DNA of 64,000 nucleotides from Trueperella pecoris (GTDB lineage Bacteria > Actinomycetota > Actinomycetes > Actinomycetales > Actinomycetaceae), in NCBI RefSeq assembly GCF_014926385.1, contig NZ_CP053291.1, positions 1,922,001-1,986,000 of the forward strand, given 5' to 3'. Of the stretch, positions 8,688-17,506 are shown piece by piece. A program made the position numbers and the translations under genes. The notes below the pieces were generated by a model, which saw only the letters and a list, made by a program, of their open reading frames with translations, was not told where the DNA came from and made no database searches. How positions within the stretch are numbered: position 1 is the stretch's first letter; each line of letters begins with the position of its first letter.

Positions 8688-9298
8688 GAGCCATCATCGC
8701 GGTGCATCGATATAGGCTCGGCCTCGCGATTGCGCTCGCGGGCCTCGTTGCCATGCCCCTGCTGGGCAATTTTAAGGTGCAACGCTTGGGTCTGATCCTA
8801 CTGATTCGGCCCGTCTCCCCCGTCATCCTTCTGACGTCAGTTGTTGCTATTGGCGCAACGGTTGCCCTGTCCGGTCTTGAAATGACCGCCCTTCCTACCA
8901 ACAGGAGACACTTCGTTTCACAAGCCTTCTGGTTTGTGTCGGTGACCTTAGCAGCTATCATCGCCGCACTTATCACGGTGAAAATGTGCGATATCGCCGG
9001 CGCCTCACAAGGCGCGATCACGAGAAACGTCTTGTTATACGTTTCATTGAGCGTTCCATTTCTTGCCGCCGGCAAGCCTGAATTGACCTGGCTCATTCCG
9101 ATTCTGCTCCCGGGGGTGGCAGCCCAGTTTGGGCAGGACGGCAGTGGGGATAGCTATTCATGGTGGGCGGTCACGATCGACCCCCTAGCGACACCGACAC
9201 AACTCATATTCGCCATAACGCTTGGTTTTCTGGCCCTCGTCTTGTATTCGGGCGCACCTATCAAATACCCGGATCGCCTGCGCCCCTCGACGGGGTAG
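8666..9298 (+). CDS. Multi-pass membrane protein of the poly-G/ABC locus
   Basis: A 210-aa hydrophobic protein with about six predicted membrane segments and short loops, and no recognisable motif. The ATG at 8666 overlaps the end of the previous gene by 22 nt, indicating translational coupling. It is the last gene of the four-gene unit beginning at 6235 and probably a second permease or an immunity-type protein. A hairpin at 9332-9355 lies downstream. Confidence 0.65.
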   Translation: MEQVRLVRAIIAVHRYRLGLAIALAGLVAMPLLGNFKVQRLGLILLIRPVSPVILLTSVVAIGATVALSGLEMTALPTNRRHFVSQAFWFVSVTLAAIIAALITVKMCDIAGASQGAITRNVLLYVSLSVPFLAAGKPELTWLIPILLPGVAAQFGQDGSGDSYSWWAVTIDPLATPTQLIFAITLGFLALVLYSGAPIKYPDRLRPSTG

Positions 9299-9331
9299 CC
9301 TCTGGCCGGACACACCGCCGGAGAACAAAAA

Positions 9332-9355
9332 GGCGGGGAGCCGTAGCTCCCCGCC
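9332..9355 (-). terminator. Rho-independent terminator of the cupin gene
   Basis: A 10-bp perfect stem (9332-9341 and 9346-9355, CGTA loop). Read on the minus strand, it is followed by TTTTTG, a classic intrinsic terminator for the cupin gene. It may also stop transcription arriving from 9298. Confidence 0.85.
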
Positions 9356-9401
9356 CCACACATGTGCGACCCGCTGCGCGAGACCGCCCCGGACGGCGCG
9401 A

Positions 9402-9833
9402 TTAGTCTTCCTCGTTTGGATCGGCCTCCGCATCCGCTTGAGTCTGGTGGACGGTGCCCGGCACGTGATCGGGCACCGCGTAGATCGTGTACAGCTTGAG
9501 AGGCTCATCGCCAATGTTGGTCACGTTATGCCACACGCCATCCGGGACAAAAATCGCGTCATCGTCCTCCACAACTCGCTCGAAGTCGAGGTTGTCCTCG
9601 CTCGGACCCATCTGGCACTTGCCCTTGCCCTGCTCAATGCGCAGGAACTGGTCGATACCATGATGAACCTCAAGGCCGATGTCGCCCCCAACTGGGATGG
9701 ACATGACCGTCATCTGTAGGTGCTCGCCCGTCCACATCGTGGTGCGGAAGGTGTCATTTCCGAGGGTCTCGCCCTCCATGTCGATAACCCACGGTTTCTT
9801 GCCCTGGTCATCGTAAACGCCTGCGTACTCCAT
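9402..9833 (-). CDS. Cupin-domain protein
   Basis: A 143-aa single-domain cupin. GGDIGLEVHHGIDQFLRIEQG (the motif-1 core, about residues 49-69) supplies the two His and the Glu/Gln set. The motif-2 equivalent is VPDGVWHNVTNIG (about 95-107). The tail is acidic. Such small cupins bind a divalent metal and act as isomerases, dioxygenases or sensors; no specific reaction can be assigned. The ATG has a strong GGAGGAAACG ribosome site. The gene stands alone between the terminator at 9332 and the MFS gene. Confidence 0.85.
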   Translation of the reverse strand: MEYAGVYDDQGKKPWVIDMEGETLGNDTFRTTMWTGEHLQMTVMSIPVGGDIGLEVHHGIDQFLRIEQGKGKCQMGPSEDNLDFERVVEDDDAIFVPDGVWHNVTNIGDEPLKLYTIYAVPDHVPGTVHQTQADAEADPNEED

Positions 9834-9928
9834 CGTTTCCTCCTTCAGAAAGATGTCACTTACGTACTATTATCTCGCGCCCGCGCGGCCCGAGCCGATC
9901 AATTCGCTGACGAAGTAATTAGGCTCCC

Positions 9929-11200
9929 CTAAAGTCCGGATTGACGACGCCGTACGCGCATCGGCTCGTGCACACCCACGATCCATCCGAACGCCACAAC
10001 GATCAAGATCGCCCCCGAGAAGGCGTATGCGAGCAGGTAGCCCGAGTAATCGATCATCACACCGGCGACGATCGGGCCGAGGATCTGGCCGAGGTCGGCT
10101 GATTGCTGGAAGAATGACACGACCTTGGATCCCGGGCGGTCTCCAATAATGTCGGCCACCGCGCCCTGCTGTGACGGCTGGATGGCTCCCGAGCCCAAGC
10201 CTCCCATCAGGGAGGCCACCAGTACGAAGGCCACGGAGTCCCACACGCCCATGAACACGGTAAACACGCCCGAAATGAGCAGACCGAAAACGACGGTGGG
10301 CTTGCGCCCATACACGTCCGAAAAGTACCCCGCTCGCATCAGCGACAGCGCACTACCCGCGGCGTAGGCCATGAGCGCCCCACCGGGCAGCCACGCGGGC
10401 GCGCCGGGCATACCCGCCGCCAACAACGGAACAACCGCTACGCGCACCCCGAAGTTCGTCCACCCTTGCGCGAACGCGGTGAGCAAGATGATCCAGAATC
10501 GCCGTAGTGCCAGTGCCTCGCGCACCCGCATCGGGGGCCTGCGCGTGCCCGCATGTTCGAGCGTGACCTGGGGATTGCCGGACTCGTCTGGCGTCACCTG
10601 CGCGCGGACGGATCGGGTACGGCGAGGCGTATGCCCATCGGCCGCGGAGGGAACGAAGGCCAAAACAATTAGCGCGGCCGCCACCAGCAACATCGCGTAG
10701 ATAAAGAACGGCCAACGATGCCCGAGCGGAGCAAGAACGCCACCGAGCGCGGGCCCGAGTATCGACCCGAGGAGGAATCCGGAGCCGTAGGCTGCCGAGG
10801 CCCGACCCCGCGCATGGGCCGGCGCGAGCTTCATGATGAGCGACATCGACGCCACCGAAAACAGCACCGACCCGATGCCTCCGAGCGCTCTCGCCAGAAG
10901 CAACTGAACGTATGTGTGGGCCAGCCCACTCCCGGCCGACGACGCCGCCACAATCACGGCCCCCAGCATGAACATTGCACGTTCGCCGAACTTATTCGAC
11001 ATCGACCCTGACACCGGGGCAAACGTCAGCCGCATGAAAGCGAAAGCGGAGACGACGACGGTCGCGGCCGTCGTCGTGACCCCGAAACTTTTGGCGAACT
11101 GCGGCAACACCGGCGCCACAATCCCATATCCGAGGGAGACCACCACGGCTGCCACCACTAGCACCCATATTTCTCGAGGAAGTTTCACGCGTTCTGCCAC
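9929..11200 (-). CDS. Major facilitator superfamily transporter, drug-efflux type
   Basis: A 423-aa protein with 12 predicted membrane segments. The loop 2-3 region SGSMSNKFGERAMFM and the repeat-half equivalent GYFSDVYGRKPTVV are the MFS motif A copies, and SGFLLGSILGPALGGVL is the motif C type found in drug/proton antiporters. The central cytoplasmic loop (about residues 195-215) is hydrophilic. The start is GTG at 11200, divergent from the DUF4921 gene. The substrate is unknown. Probably an inner-membrane proton-driven exporter. Confidence 0.85.
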   Translation of the reverse strand: MAERVKLPREIWVLVVAAVVVSLGYGIVAPVLPQFAKSFGVTTTAATVVVSAFAFMRLTFAPVSGSMSNKFGERAMFMLGAVIVAASSAGSGLAHTYVQLLLARALGGIGSVLFSVASMSLIMKLAPAHARGRASAAYGSGFLLGSILGPALGGVLAPLGHRWPFFIYAMLLVAAALIVLAFVPSAADGHTPRRTRSVRAQVTPDESGNPQVTLEHAGTRRPPMRVREALALRRFWIILLTAFAQGWTNFGVRVAVVPLLAAGMPGAPAWLPGGALMAYAAGSALSLMRAGYFSDVYGRKPTVVFGLLISGVFTVFMGVWDSVAFVLVASLMGGLGSGAIQPSQQGAVADIIGDRPGSKVVSFFQQSADLGQILGPIVAGVMIDYSGYLLAYAFSGAILIVVAFGWIVGVHEPMRVRRRQSGL

Positions 11201-11227
11201 TCCGTATTTCTACCACCGAAGCACTGT

Positions 11228-11233
11228 TAGAAT
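11228..11233 (+). promoter_or_regulatory. Likely -10 box (TAGAAT) for the DUF4921 gene
   Basis: TAGAAT matches the actinobacterial -10 pattern TANNNT. It overlaps the upstream in-frame ATG at 11232, which argues against that ATG and for initiation at 11247 or 11265. Confidence 0.45.
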
Positions 11234-11264
11234 GAAAGGCGCAACGATGCTGAAAGGAAGTCGC

Positions 11265-12590
11265 ATGCAAGCGTACGAAGCTTTCGCCGAGCCCCTCCGG
11301 GTGATGGCGGATGGGACGATCAAACAACTCAACCCTTTTTCGGGTACGGAGGTGTGGACCGTCCCGGGACGTGCGAACAGGCCGCTCGGCATCAGAAACG
11401 CGGATCCTCAGCCCATTGACCCAAGCAAGCTGGGCCATCACTGCGCCTTCTGCACCCAGCGGGTACTTGAGACCCCGCCGGAGAAGTCGCGCTTGATTCG
11501 CAAGGGCGACGACGCCGAAATCCTCCTCACCGACTCGGTGGACATGCTCTCTAACCAGTGGGAGTTCAGGCGGGTGCCAAACCTGTTCGAAATTCTCTCT
11601 TTCGACTACTGGGCGGCAAACTACAATTACAAACTCAGCCCTGCGGCACAGTTGCGCATGGATCATTATTTGGCGGATCCGGCCGGCCGCGCCCACGTCA
11701 TGGGCGTGCTGCGCAACAAGTACGCCTCGCGCATGAGCGCCGAGGAATTTGAGGACTTGACCGAGGCCGAGAAGATGAAGGGTGCCTATTCCTTCTTCGG
11801 AGGCGGGCACGATCTTATTTTGGGTCGGCGTCATTTCGTGGACGGGGCGAGCGACGATACGCAGCTGGCATCGTCGGGAACGCTCACGCCGCAGGAACAC
11901 GAGTGGTACATGCGCCTCACCGTCGATTCCATGCGCGACCTCTACGAGTCGAATCGCTACGTTCGCTACGTCCAGGTCTTCCAGAATTGGCTTAAACCCG
12001 CCGGCGCGTCTTTTGATCATCTCCACAAGCAGCTGGTGGCCATTGACCAGCGCACCGTCAACGGCCGCATGGAGGTGGAAAAGGTTCGCCGTAATCCGAA
12101 CCTCTACAACGAAGCCGGGGTGAACTACGCCGGCTACCACAACCTCATCATCGCCGAGAACAAGCACGCGGTCGCGATCGCTGGCTTTGGCCACCGCTAC
12201 CCGTCCCTGGAGATCTGGTCGAAGTCGGCGCACATTCAGCCCTGGGAGCACAGCCGCGACGAGCTGCGCGCGATGTCGGACCTCGTTCATGCCATGCACG
12301 CCGCCACCGGCGCGGACGTACCCACCAATGAAGAGTGGTACACCAAGCCAATGGATTCGGACGTCAACATGCCCTGGCGCATTCTGCTCAAGTGGCGTGT
12401 GTCCACGCTCGCCGGGTTCGAGGGCGGCTCGAAGATCTACGTCAATACGATTGACCCTTGGTCATTGCGAGACCGGGTTGTCCCCCGCCTCCTCGAGCTT
12501 CGCGCCGAGGGCAAGCTCGCGGCAAACATTTCGATCGCCACGGAGTGCTCGGGCGAGGTCAACATGCTCAAGTACAACCCGGCGCTGTAG
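11265..12590 (+). CDS. DUF4921-family protein, GalT/HIT-like fold
   Basis: A 441-aa protein with the DUF4921 N-terminus DGTIKQLNPFSGTEVWTVPG. It has a CAFC pair (HHCAFC, about residues 62-67) and the SFDHLHKQ motif resembling the histidine centre of the HIT/galactose-1-phosphate uridylyltransferase superfamily. A nucleotidyl- or phosphoryl-transfer role is therefore possible but not established. ATG 11265 has the ribosome site AAGGAAG. ATG 11247 is an alternative, while ATG 11232 lies inside the predicted -10 box. It is transcribed divergently from the MFS gene. Confidence 0.75.
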   Translation: MQAYEAFAEPLRVMADGTIKQLNPFSGTEVWTVPGRANRPLGIRNADPQPIDPSKLGHHCAFCTQRVLETPPEKSRLIRKGDDAEILLTDSVDMLSNQWEFRRVPNLFEILSFDYWAANYNYKLSPAAQLRMDHYLADPAGRAHVMGVLRNKYASRMSAEEFEDLTEAEKMKGAYSFFGGGHDLILGRRHFVDGASDDTQLASSGTLTPQEHEWYMRLTVDSMRDLYESNRYVRYVQVFQNWLKPAGASFDHLHKQLVAIDQRTVNGRMEVEKVRRNPNLYNEAGVNYAGYHNLIIAENKHAVAIAGFGHRYPSLEIWSKSAHIQPWEHSRDELRAMSDLVHAMHAATGADVPTNEEWYTKPMDSDVNMPWRILLKWRVSTLAGFEGGSKIYVNTIDPWSLRDRVVPRLLELRAEGKLAANISIATECSGEVNMLKYNPAL

Positions 12591-12604
12591 CAGGATGGTG
12601 CGGA

Positions 12605-13162
12605 TTATTCACCGAAAGCCGGAAGAATAACAGCTCCAAGCACAGGAGATGCCAGGAGCTTGTCGACGACATGCGCGTTGTCACTACCTATGATCGTGTA
12701 TGGAGCATCGGGCAACGAGTTGAAAAACCAGGAACGACTATCGGGCCATGCCGCTACGACCTGGGAGAAAGGGCTATCCCAGCGTTGCCGGTAATAGGCG
12801 AACGGTGGCATGTCGTCCGTGCGATAAAGCATGAAATTAAACCGCTCACCGAAGATGAACGTGCCATCCTCATCCACAAAACCGAGCGAGTGCCCCCAAT
12901 CCTCACCAAAGTGGCCCGCGTAGAGTGCGAGGTTAAGAGAGCACGATGTCTCGACGAGGATCTGATCGAGCTCTCTTTCTTGTTCGATTGACAGCGGGTT
13001 GTGGTGCGGGACCTCGCGAGCAAAAGGCGGGTGACGCGTGAGATCCCATTGTGCTCCGGGGCTCGCCACGCCCACGGTATAAGCGAAAGGTATCGGCGTG
13101 AGACAGTCACCTTTTTGGGCAAAACGCGCGAAGTAATCTGCTTCGTGAAAGGCAATTTTCAT
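12605..13162 (-). CDS. Hypothetical cytosolic protein, 185 aa
   Basis: A soluble 185-aa protein rich in aromatic residues (many Phe, Tyr and Trp, e.g. RSWFFNSLPDAPYTIIG). It has no signal peptide, membrane segment or motif I can name. It is convergent with the DUF4921 gene (15 bp between stops) and ends just before the decayed secreted protein region. Codon use looks like native high-GC sequence, so it is probably a real gene. Function unknown. Confidence 0.6.
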   Translation of the reverse strand: MKIAFHEADYFARFAQKGDCLTPIPFAYTVGVASPGAQWDLTRHPPFAREVPHHNPLSIEQERELDQILVETSCSLNLALYAGHFGEDWGHSLGFVDEDGTFIFGERFNFMLYRTDDMPPFAYYRQRWDSPFSQVVAAWPDSRSWFFNSLPDAPYTIIGSDNAHVVDKLLASPVLGAVILPAFGE

Positions 13163-13250
13163 AACGACCTAGCGCTCCCCCAATTGAACAATAGTGAAGT
13201 ATCCATATTATTCACTGCTTCTCACATCCGAGTTGCCGAAGGAGTTTCCA

Positions 13251-13882
13251 ATGGAAAACCTACTATTTAGCTCGGCCTTATGCTTCGCAATTGTCACGGG
13301 AGCCCTATCCAACTCCCTTGGCACGCAGGCTAGCATAGAGATCCTCTCCGACAACGAGCCCCAAATCGTTGATCTTGAACAGAATGGAGAGGAGTTTACT
13401 TTCAAGCTCACGATACCTTTAGATTCTATCCATGAAAATGCTGCGAGCAATAGCTCACGTCTTGCAGAATGAGTGCGAAGAGTTGCCCAGGGGAGTTCAT
13501 TTGTTAAATCCAGCGCGAAAGGTATTGAAATTACATGCTCAGGAGCCTTTGATTTCCCTCACCCCTCATCAACTACAAGACAAAGAACAATCAATGCGCA
13601 CCTAACGGCAGCATGTACTGGAACGGGGGGATTCCCATACTTAGTGAAAGTAACATCAACCGCAAGGATGATAGATAGCTCAGGAAGACGCGGGATACCG
13701 GTGACAAAATCAGGCTTTGGCTCAGCAAGGACCTACGGAGACCTCGCATGCGTGTACTCCCCGAGGACCAAGCTGTTGGGAACGTAACGCTAGCATATCC
13801 AAACGGGAAATATAGGAACATTTCCCTAGCGAGCCGAGCATTAGAATTTAAACTCGTCGGCAATAGGTGTGTCCGGGCATGA
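13251..13882 (+). pseudogene. Decayed secreted protein of unknown function, lower GC
   Basis: ATG 13251 (ribosome site GGAG) opens with a signal peptide (MENLLFSSALCFAIVTGALS). The frame hits TGA at 13470-13472, then stays open in the same frame to a TAA at 13785-13787. A frameshift at about 13760 then gives a sensible C-terminus (VTLAYPNGKYRNISLASRAL, ending in GNRCVRA) to TGA at 13880-13882. The pieces read as one secreted protein of about 210 aa with three or four Cys. The segment is clearly less GC-rich than both neighbours, suggesting foreign origin. No family recognised. Confidence 0.6.
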
Positions 13883-13898
13883 TACACGGCGAACTATT

Positions 13899-14603
13899 TT
13901 AAGCCAGCAGGCGGTTAACCGTCTCGGAAGCAGGGTTGGCCAGCAACTGTTCGGCGGTGCCGAGCTGGATGAGCCGGCCGTCGTGCATGACGCCGATGAG
14001 GTCGGCAACGTTCAACGCCTCCTCCCGATCGTGCGTGACGTAGATGGCCGTGGCGTCGACGGCCTTAAGAATAGTGCGCAGCTGGGCTGAGAGCCGGGTG
14101 CGCAGGATGCGGTCGAGAGCGGAGAGCGGCTCATCGAGAAGGACCAGCTCCGGGCGCGGGGCAAGGGTACGCGCTAGGGCGACACGCTGGGCTTGCCCAC
14201 CGGAAAGGGTGACGATCGGCCGGTTCTCATAGCCTGGCAAGCCCACAAGCTCGAGCAGTTCGGCCACGCGCGCGCTCCGCTCAGGCTTCGGCAGTTTGCG
14301 CACTTCGAGGCCGTAGGCGATATTGCGCGCCACCGATCTGTGTGGAAAGAGTTGCCCGCTTTGGAAAACCATCCCGATATTGCGTTCGTGAACGGGCACG
14401 CTACTGACGTCGCGTCCGTTGAGAATCACACGGCCCGACGCCGTCTCCAGACCCGCGACCGTCCGCAACAGCGAAGACTTGCCCGAACCGGACTCGCCCA
14501 AGAGCGCCACGATCGTTCCCGTGGGCACGTCCAGGCTCACATGGTCCACCGCATGGACGGGCGGCTCGGCGTAGCTGAGGTCGATATTCTCCAGCGTCAG
14601 CAT
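13899..14603 (-). CDS. thiQ: Thiamine ABC transporter ATP-binding protein
   Basis: A 234-aa ABC ATPase with Walker A GESGSGKSS, Q-loop GMVFQSGQLF, signature LSGGQAQRVALARTLA, Walker B LVLLDEPLSALD and the H-loop VTHDREE. It is the third gene of the riboswitch-controlled unit, starting 9 nt after the permease stop. It powers import of thiamine or a thiamine phosphate through the adjacent ThiP-like permease. The substrate is inferred from the TPP riboswitch at 17361-17456 and from ThiB-like 16259-17269. The closing 20 bp to the upstream pseudogene hold no clear terminator. Confidence 0.88.
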   Translation of the reverse strand: MLTLENIDLSYAEPPVHAVDHVSLDVPTGTIVALLGESGSGKSSLLRTVAGLETASGRVILNGRDVSSVPVHERNIGMVFQSGQLFPHRSVARNIAYGLEVRKLPKPERSARVAELLELVGLPGYENRPIVTLSGGQAQRVALARTLAPRPELVLLDEPLSALDRILRTRLSAQLRTILKAVDATAIYVTHDREEALNVADLIGVMHDGRLIQLGTAEQLLANPASETVNRLLA

Positions 14604-14612
14604 GATTTCTCC

Positions 14613-16244
14613 TTAAAATGCGCCCCGAGCGCCACGCGGGCGGAGCACATCAGTGACGAACATGAGCGTGCCAGTCAGGCCCGCGAGGATCACCGAGCCG
14701 GCGAGTGCCATCCCATAATTATCCACGCCCGGCCGGCCAAGAAGCTTGGAAATCAGCACGGGAAGAGTCTGGTAATCGGGGCTGGCCAGGAATGAGGTCG
14801 CACCAAACTCACCCAGGGAAATCGCAAAAGCAAAACCGAACGCAACCCCCAGACCGCGGGCCATGATCGGAAGGTCGATCGTCGCCATGACCCGCGCCGG
14901 GCTCGCACCGAGCGTCGCAGCAGCCTCACGCATCCTCGGGTCAATCGCACGCAAAATCGGCACAAGCGAGCGCACCACCAGCGGCAACGCCACCACGGCT
15001 TGGGCCAGCGGGACGATCACGCCCACCGGCAGCGACTGCACCCGGCCCCACGTAACCAAAAAACCGAAGCCCACCGTCACCGCACTGATTCCCAGCGGCA
15101 ACAGCACGACTCCGTCAAGAACCCGTTGGCCCGCGCGCGCGAGAGGCATGCGCGGGCGGCGCGACAAAGCCAAGGCGAGAATCACGCCAACAGCCAGGGC
15201 AACCACGGCGGCATCCAAGGCGATGCGGGCCGAATGATCGAGCGCATCAAGGACCGAGGTGCCCCCAGAAAAGCCCGCCCCCGGCCGACCTAGCGCGAGG
15301 TAATTGTGGAACGTCCACTCACCGCCCGAACGCAGCGACCCCACCACCAAGGCCACCATCGGAGCCGCAAGAAAAAGCAAAGAACCGGCGGTGATCACCA
15401 ACGCCGGGATCGCCTCGCGCGTCACGCGCTGCGGGCGGTGAACCGACACCGACAGCGCCCGCTCCGTCCGCGACGAAAGCGCCGTCGACACCACGAGGGC
15501 AAAAACAACAATGACGAGCTGAAGGATCGACAACACGGCGGCATGATCCAAGTTCAGGTACGACGTCGTTTGCACATAAATCTCAGACTCAAGCGTGCCA
15601 TAACCCGGACGCCCCAAGGTCTGCACAATGCCGAAACTCGTGGCACAAAACAAGAAAACAAGGCCGCCACCAGCCGCAATAGAAGGGCCCAGCTGTGGCA
15701 ACGTCACCGTGAAGAAGGCGCGCGCCGGACTCGCTCCCAGCGTCCGGGCCGCCGCCGTCAAATCCGCGATCCCCGCCCACATCGAGCCAACGGTTCGCAC
15801 AATCACCGCATAATTGAAGAAGACCATGGCCAGGACGACCGCCGTCGTCGACTGATCAAAGCCCAAGAAACCCAACGGACCCGACGGGTCAAACAAGGCG
15901 CGGAAAGCCACACCCACCACCACGGTCGGCAACGCAAACGGGGCAGTCGCAAACGCCCGCATGAACCTGCGCCCCGGCAGACGCAGGCGATACAAAACAT
16001 AGGCCCCCGGGATACCAAGGACGAGCGAACCCATCGTCGCCACCACCGCCATCCCCAGCGTCTGGCCCACAATCCGCCACGTCCGGCCGCTACCCAACAC
16101 CTCCCAGGCCACCGGCGCGCTCGACATGCCCAAGCCCAGCATCCTGCCCACCGGCCAAAGAAAAAAGAGCGCAAGGAAGACCAGCGGCACAGTCAACGCC
16201 AATGCCCACCCGGCCACAGTCGGAACAATCTTCCTTGCGCTCAT
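14613..16244 (-). CDS. thiP: Thiamine ABC transporter permease, fused two-domain ThiP type
   Basis: A 543-aa permease made of two homologous halves, each with about six membrane segments. The ATPase-coupling EAA loop appears twice, as AARTLGASPARAFFTVTLP and AATLGASPARVMATIDLP. One polypeptide thus provides both permease domains, as in ThiP. ATG 16244, 15 nt after the ThiB stop, is preferred; an in-frame GTG at 16298 would overlap thiB by 40 nt. It imports thiamine-type substrate across the cytoplasmic membrane together with 13899-14603. Confidence 0.88.
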   Translation of the reverse strand: MSARKIVPTVAGWALALTVPLVFLALFFLWPVGRMLGLGMSSAPVAWEVLGSGRTWRIVGQTLGMAVVATMGSLVLGIPGAYVLYRLRLPGRRFMRAFATAPFALPTVVVGVAFRALFDPSGPLGFLGFDQSTTAVVLAMVFFNYAVIVRTVGSMWAGIADLTAAARTLGASPARAFFTVTLPQLGPSIAAGGGLVFLFCATSFGIVQTLGRPGYGTLESEIYVQTTSYLNLDHAAVLSILQLVIVVFALVVSTALSSRTERALSVSVHRPQRVTREAIPALVITAGSLLFLAAPMVALVVGSLRSGGEWTFHNYLALGRPGAGFSGGTSVLDALDHSARIALDAAVVALAVGVILALALSRRPRMPLARAGQRVLDGVVLLPLGISAVTVGFGFLVTWGRVQSLPVGVIVPLAQAVVALPLVVRSLVPILRAIDPRMREAAATLGASPARVMATIDLPIMARGLGVAFGFAFAISLGEFGATSFLASPDYQTLPVLISKLLGRPGVDNYGMALAGSVILAGLTGTLMFVTDVLRPRGARGAF

Positions 16245-16258
16245 CGAAACCGGCGTCG

Positions 16259-17269
16259 TTAACGATTCTCGAACAGACCCGACCAGGTCTTCTGCCACGC
16301 CTCGCGGTTCTTAGCCACCTTCGCCGGATCCGGAACGATCGAATCGGCCGGGCGCGTCGCGTACTTGGCCCACTCCGCAGGCAACTCCACATCAGCAACC
16401 GGGTACATATACATCTTCTCCGGAATATCCTTCTGGACTGTCTCCGACAGCATGAAATCAATGAACTTCCGGGCGCCGTCCTCATTCTTCGCACCCTTAA
16501 CCACGCCGGCATACTCGGCCTGCGCGACGCACGTACCCGGCACGTTCACAAAAGCGCCCTTCCCGTAGGCTGGCGAAGACGCATAAGACAACACGAGCGG
16601 ATAGGCACCCTTGCCGTCGGCAGCCGAGAAATCAGTGTAGAAAGCGTCCGACCACGAGTCGACCACCTTCGTGCCATTCTTGAACATATCCGTCCAGTAC
16701 TGCTGCCAGCCATCACCTAGCTGCTCGATTGATCCCACCAGGAACGCTAGACCCGGGCTGGACACCACCGGGTTGGTCACAACCAAGAGATCCTTGTACT
16801 CGGGCTTGGTCAAATCCTTGAACGACGTCGGCAGCTCAAGGTTGTGCTCCTTGAAGTAGGCCGGATCCGCGTTGAGGCACACATCGCCGGCGTCGATCGC
16901 CGTCAGCGCACCAATGCGCATCTTCGCACCCGGATCCTTCTCCGGCGTGTAATCCGCGATCACACCTTCATCAAGCGCACGCTGAGCCGAGAAGTTGTCG
17001 ATGCCGAACACGGCGTCAACAGTCGGATTGTCCTTGTTTAAAATGAGCTGATTGAGCACCATACCCGCGTCGCCCGGAGCCGTGGTTGCCAGCTTCATGC
17101 CCGTTTCTTTCTCAAACTTGGCTTTAGCCTCGTCCGAGATCGAAAAAGAATCGTGGGTGAGAACCGTGATCGTGTCACCCGTGGTGAGTTTGGCTTGGTC
17201 TACCGCCGAGCACCCGGTCAGCGTGGCAGATAATGTAAGAACGGAGATCAGGCTGAGGGCCTTCTTCAT
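16259..17269 (-). CDS. thiB: Thiamine ABC transporter substrate-binding lipoprotein
   Basis: A 336-aa extracytoplasmic binding protein. The N-terminus MKKALSLISVLTLSATLTGC ends in a lipobox (LTGC), so it is membrane-anchored by lipidation. The body has the type-2 periplasmic-binding fold features of ThiB (ITVLTHDSFSISDEAKAKFE near the start, FGIDNFSAQRALDEGVIADY mid-protein). It captures thiamine or its phosphate esters for ThiP/ThiQ. The start ATG at 17269 has GGGAGGAAAC as ribosome site, which lies in a small hairpin downstream of the TPP riboswitch. Confidence 0.9.
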   Translation of the reverse strand: MKKALSLISVLTLSATLTGCSAVDQAKLTTGDTITVLTHDSFSISDEAKAKFEKETGMKLATTAPGDAGMVLNQLILNKDNPTVDAVFGIDNFSAQRALDEGVIADYTPEKDPGAKMRIGALTAIDAGDVCLNADPAYFKEHNLELPTSFKDLTKPEYKDLLVVTNPVVSSPGLAFLVGSIEQLGDGWQQYWTDMFKNGTKVVDSWSDAFYTDFSAADGKGAYPLVLSYASSPAYGKGAFVNVPGTCVAQAEYAGVVKGAKNEDGARKFIDFMLSETVQKDIPEKMYMYPVADVELPAEWAKYATRPADSIVPDPAKVAKNREAWQKTWSGLFENR

Positions 17270-17273
17270 GTTT

Positions 17274-17292
17274 CCTCCCATATCTTCGGGAG
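17274..17292 (-). promoter_or_regulatory. Hairpin that can mask the thiB ribosome-binding site
   Basis: On the minus strand CTCCC (17292-17288) can pair with GGGAG (17279-17275) of the thiB Shine-Dalgarno sequence, with an 8-nt loop. It lies between the TPP aptamer and the start codon and is a plausible translational expression platform. Confidence 0.45.
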
Positions 17293-17360
17293 AGCCCGGG
17301 CATCATCCGCTGGAAATTCCGCCAGCCTCCACGGCCACCGTCACTTCCAGGGCACACGCC

Positions 17361-17456
17361 CAGGGAGAGCTCGACTTCCTTCGCCGGTGCTAACCGGAGC
17401 AGGTTCGAGGGTCTGCAGCACCTTGCCGCACTCTCAGCGCACACGCGCTCCCCTGT
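17361..17456 (-). ncRNA. TPP (thiamine pyrophosphate) riboswitch aptamer
   Basis: Read on the minus strand, the leader has the TPP aptamer features in order. P1 pairs CAGGGGAGC (17456-17448) with GCTCTCCCTG (17370-17361). The core GCTGAGAG lies near 17424-17431. The sequence ACCTGCTCCGGTTAGCACCGG follows (about 17382-17403) and then CGAAGGAAG. It lies upstream of thiB, so thiamine pyrophosphate should lower expression of the importer. Confidence 0.95.
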
Positions 17457-17506
17457 CGTGCTTTAAGAGTAGCAGTTGACTTGCGAACATTCGATGCGGG
17501 GAAAAC

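Noticed and set aside
15306-16262. Long Arg/His-rich plus-strand frame of about 318 codons
   Set aside because: It lies entirely antisense to the thiP coding region and its composition (RRHH-rich) is what GC-rich antisense frames give.
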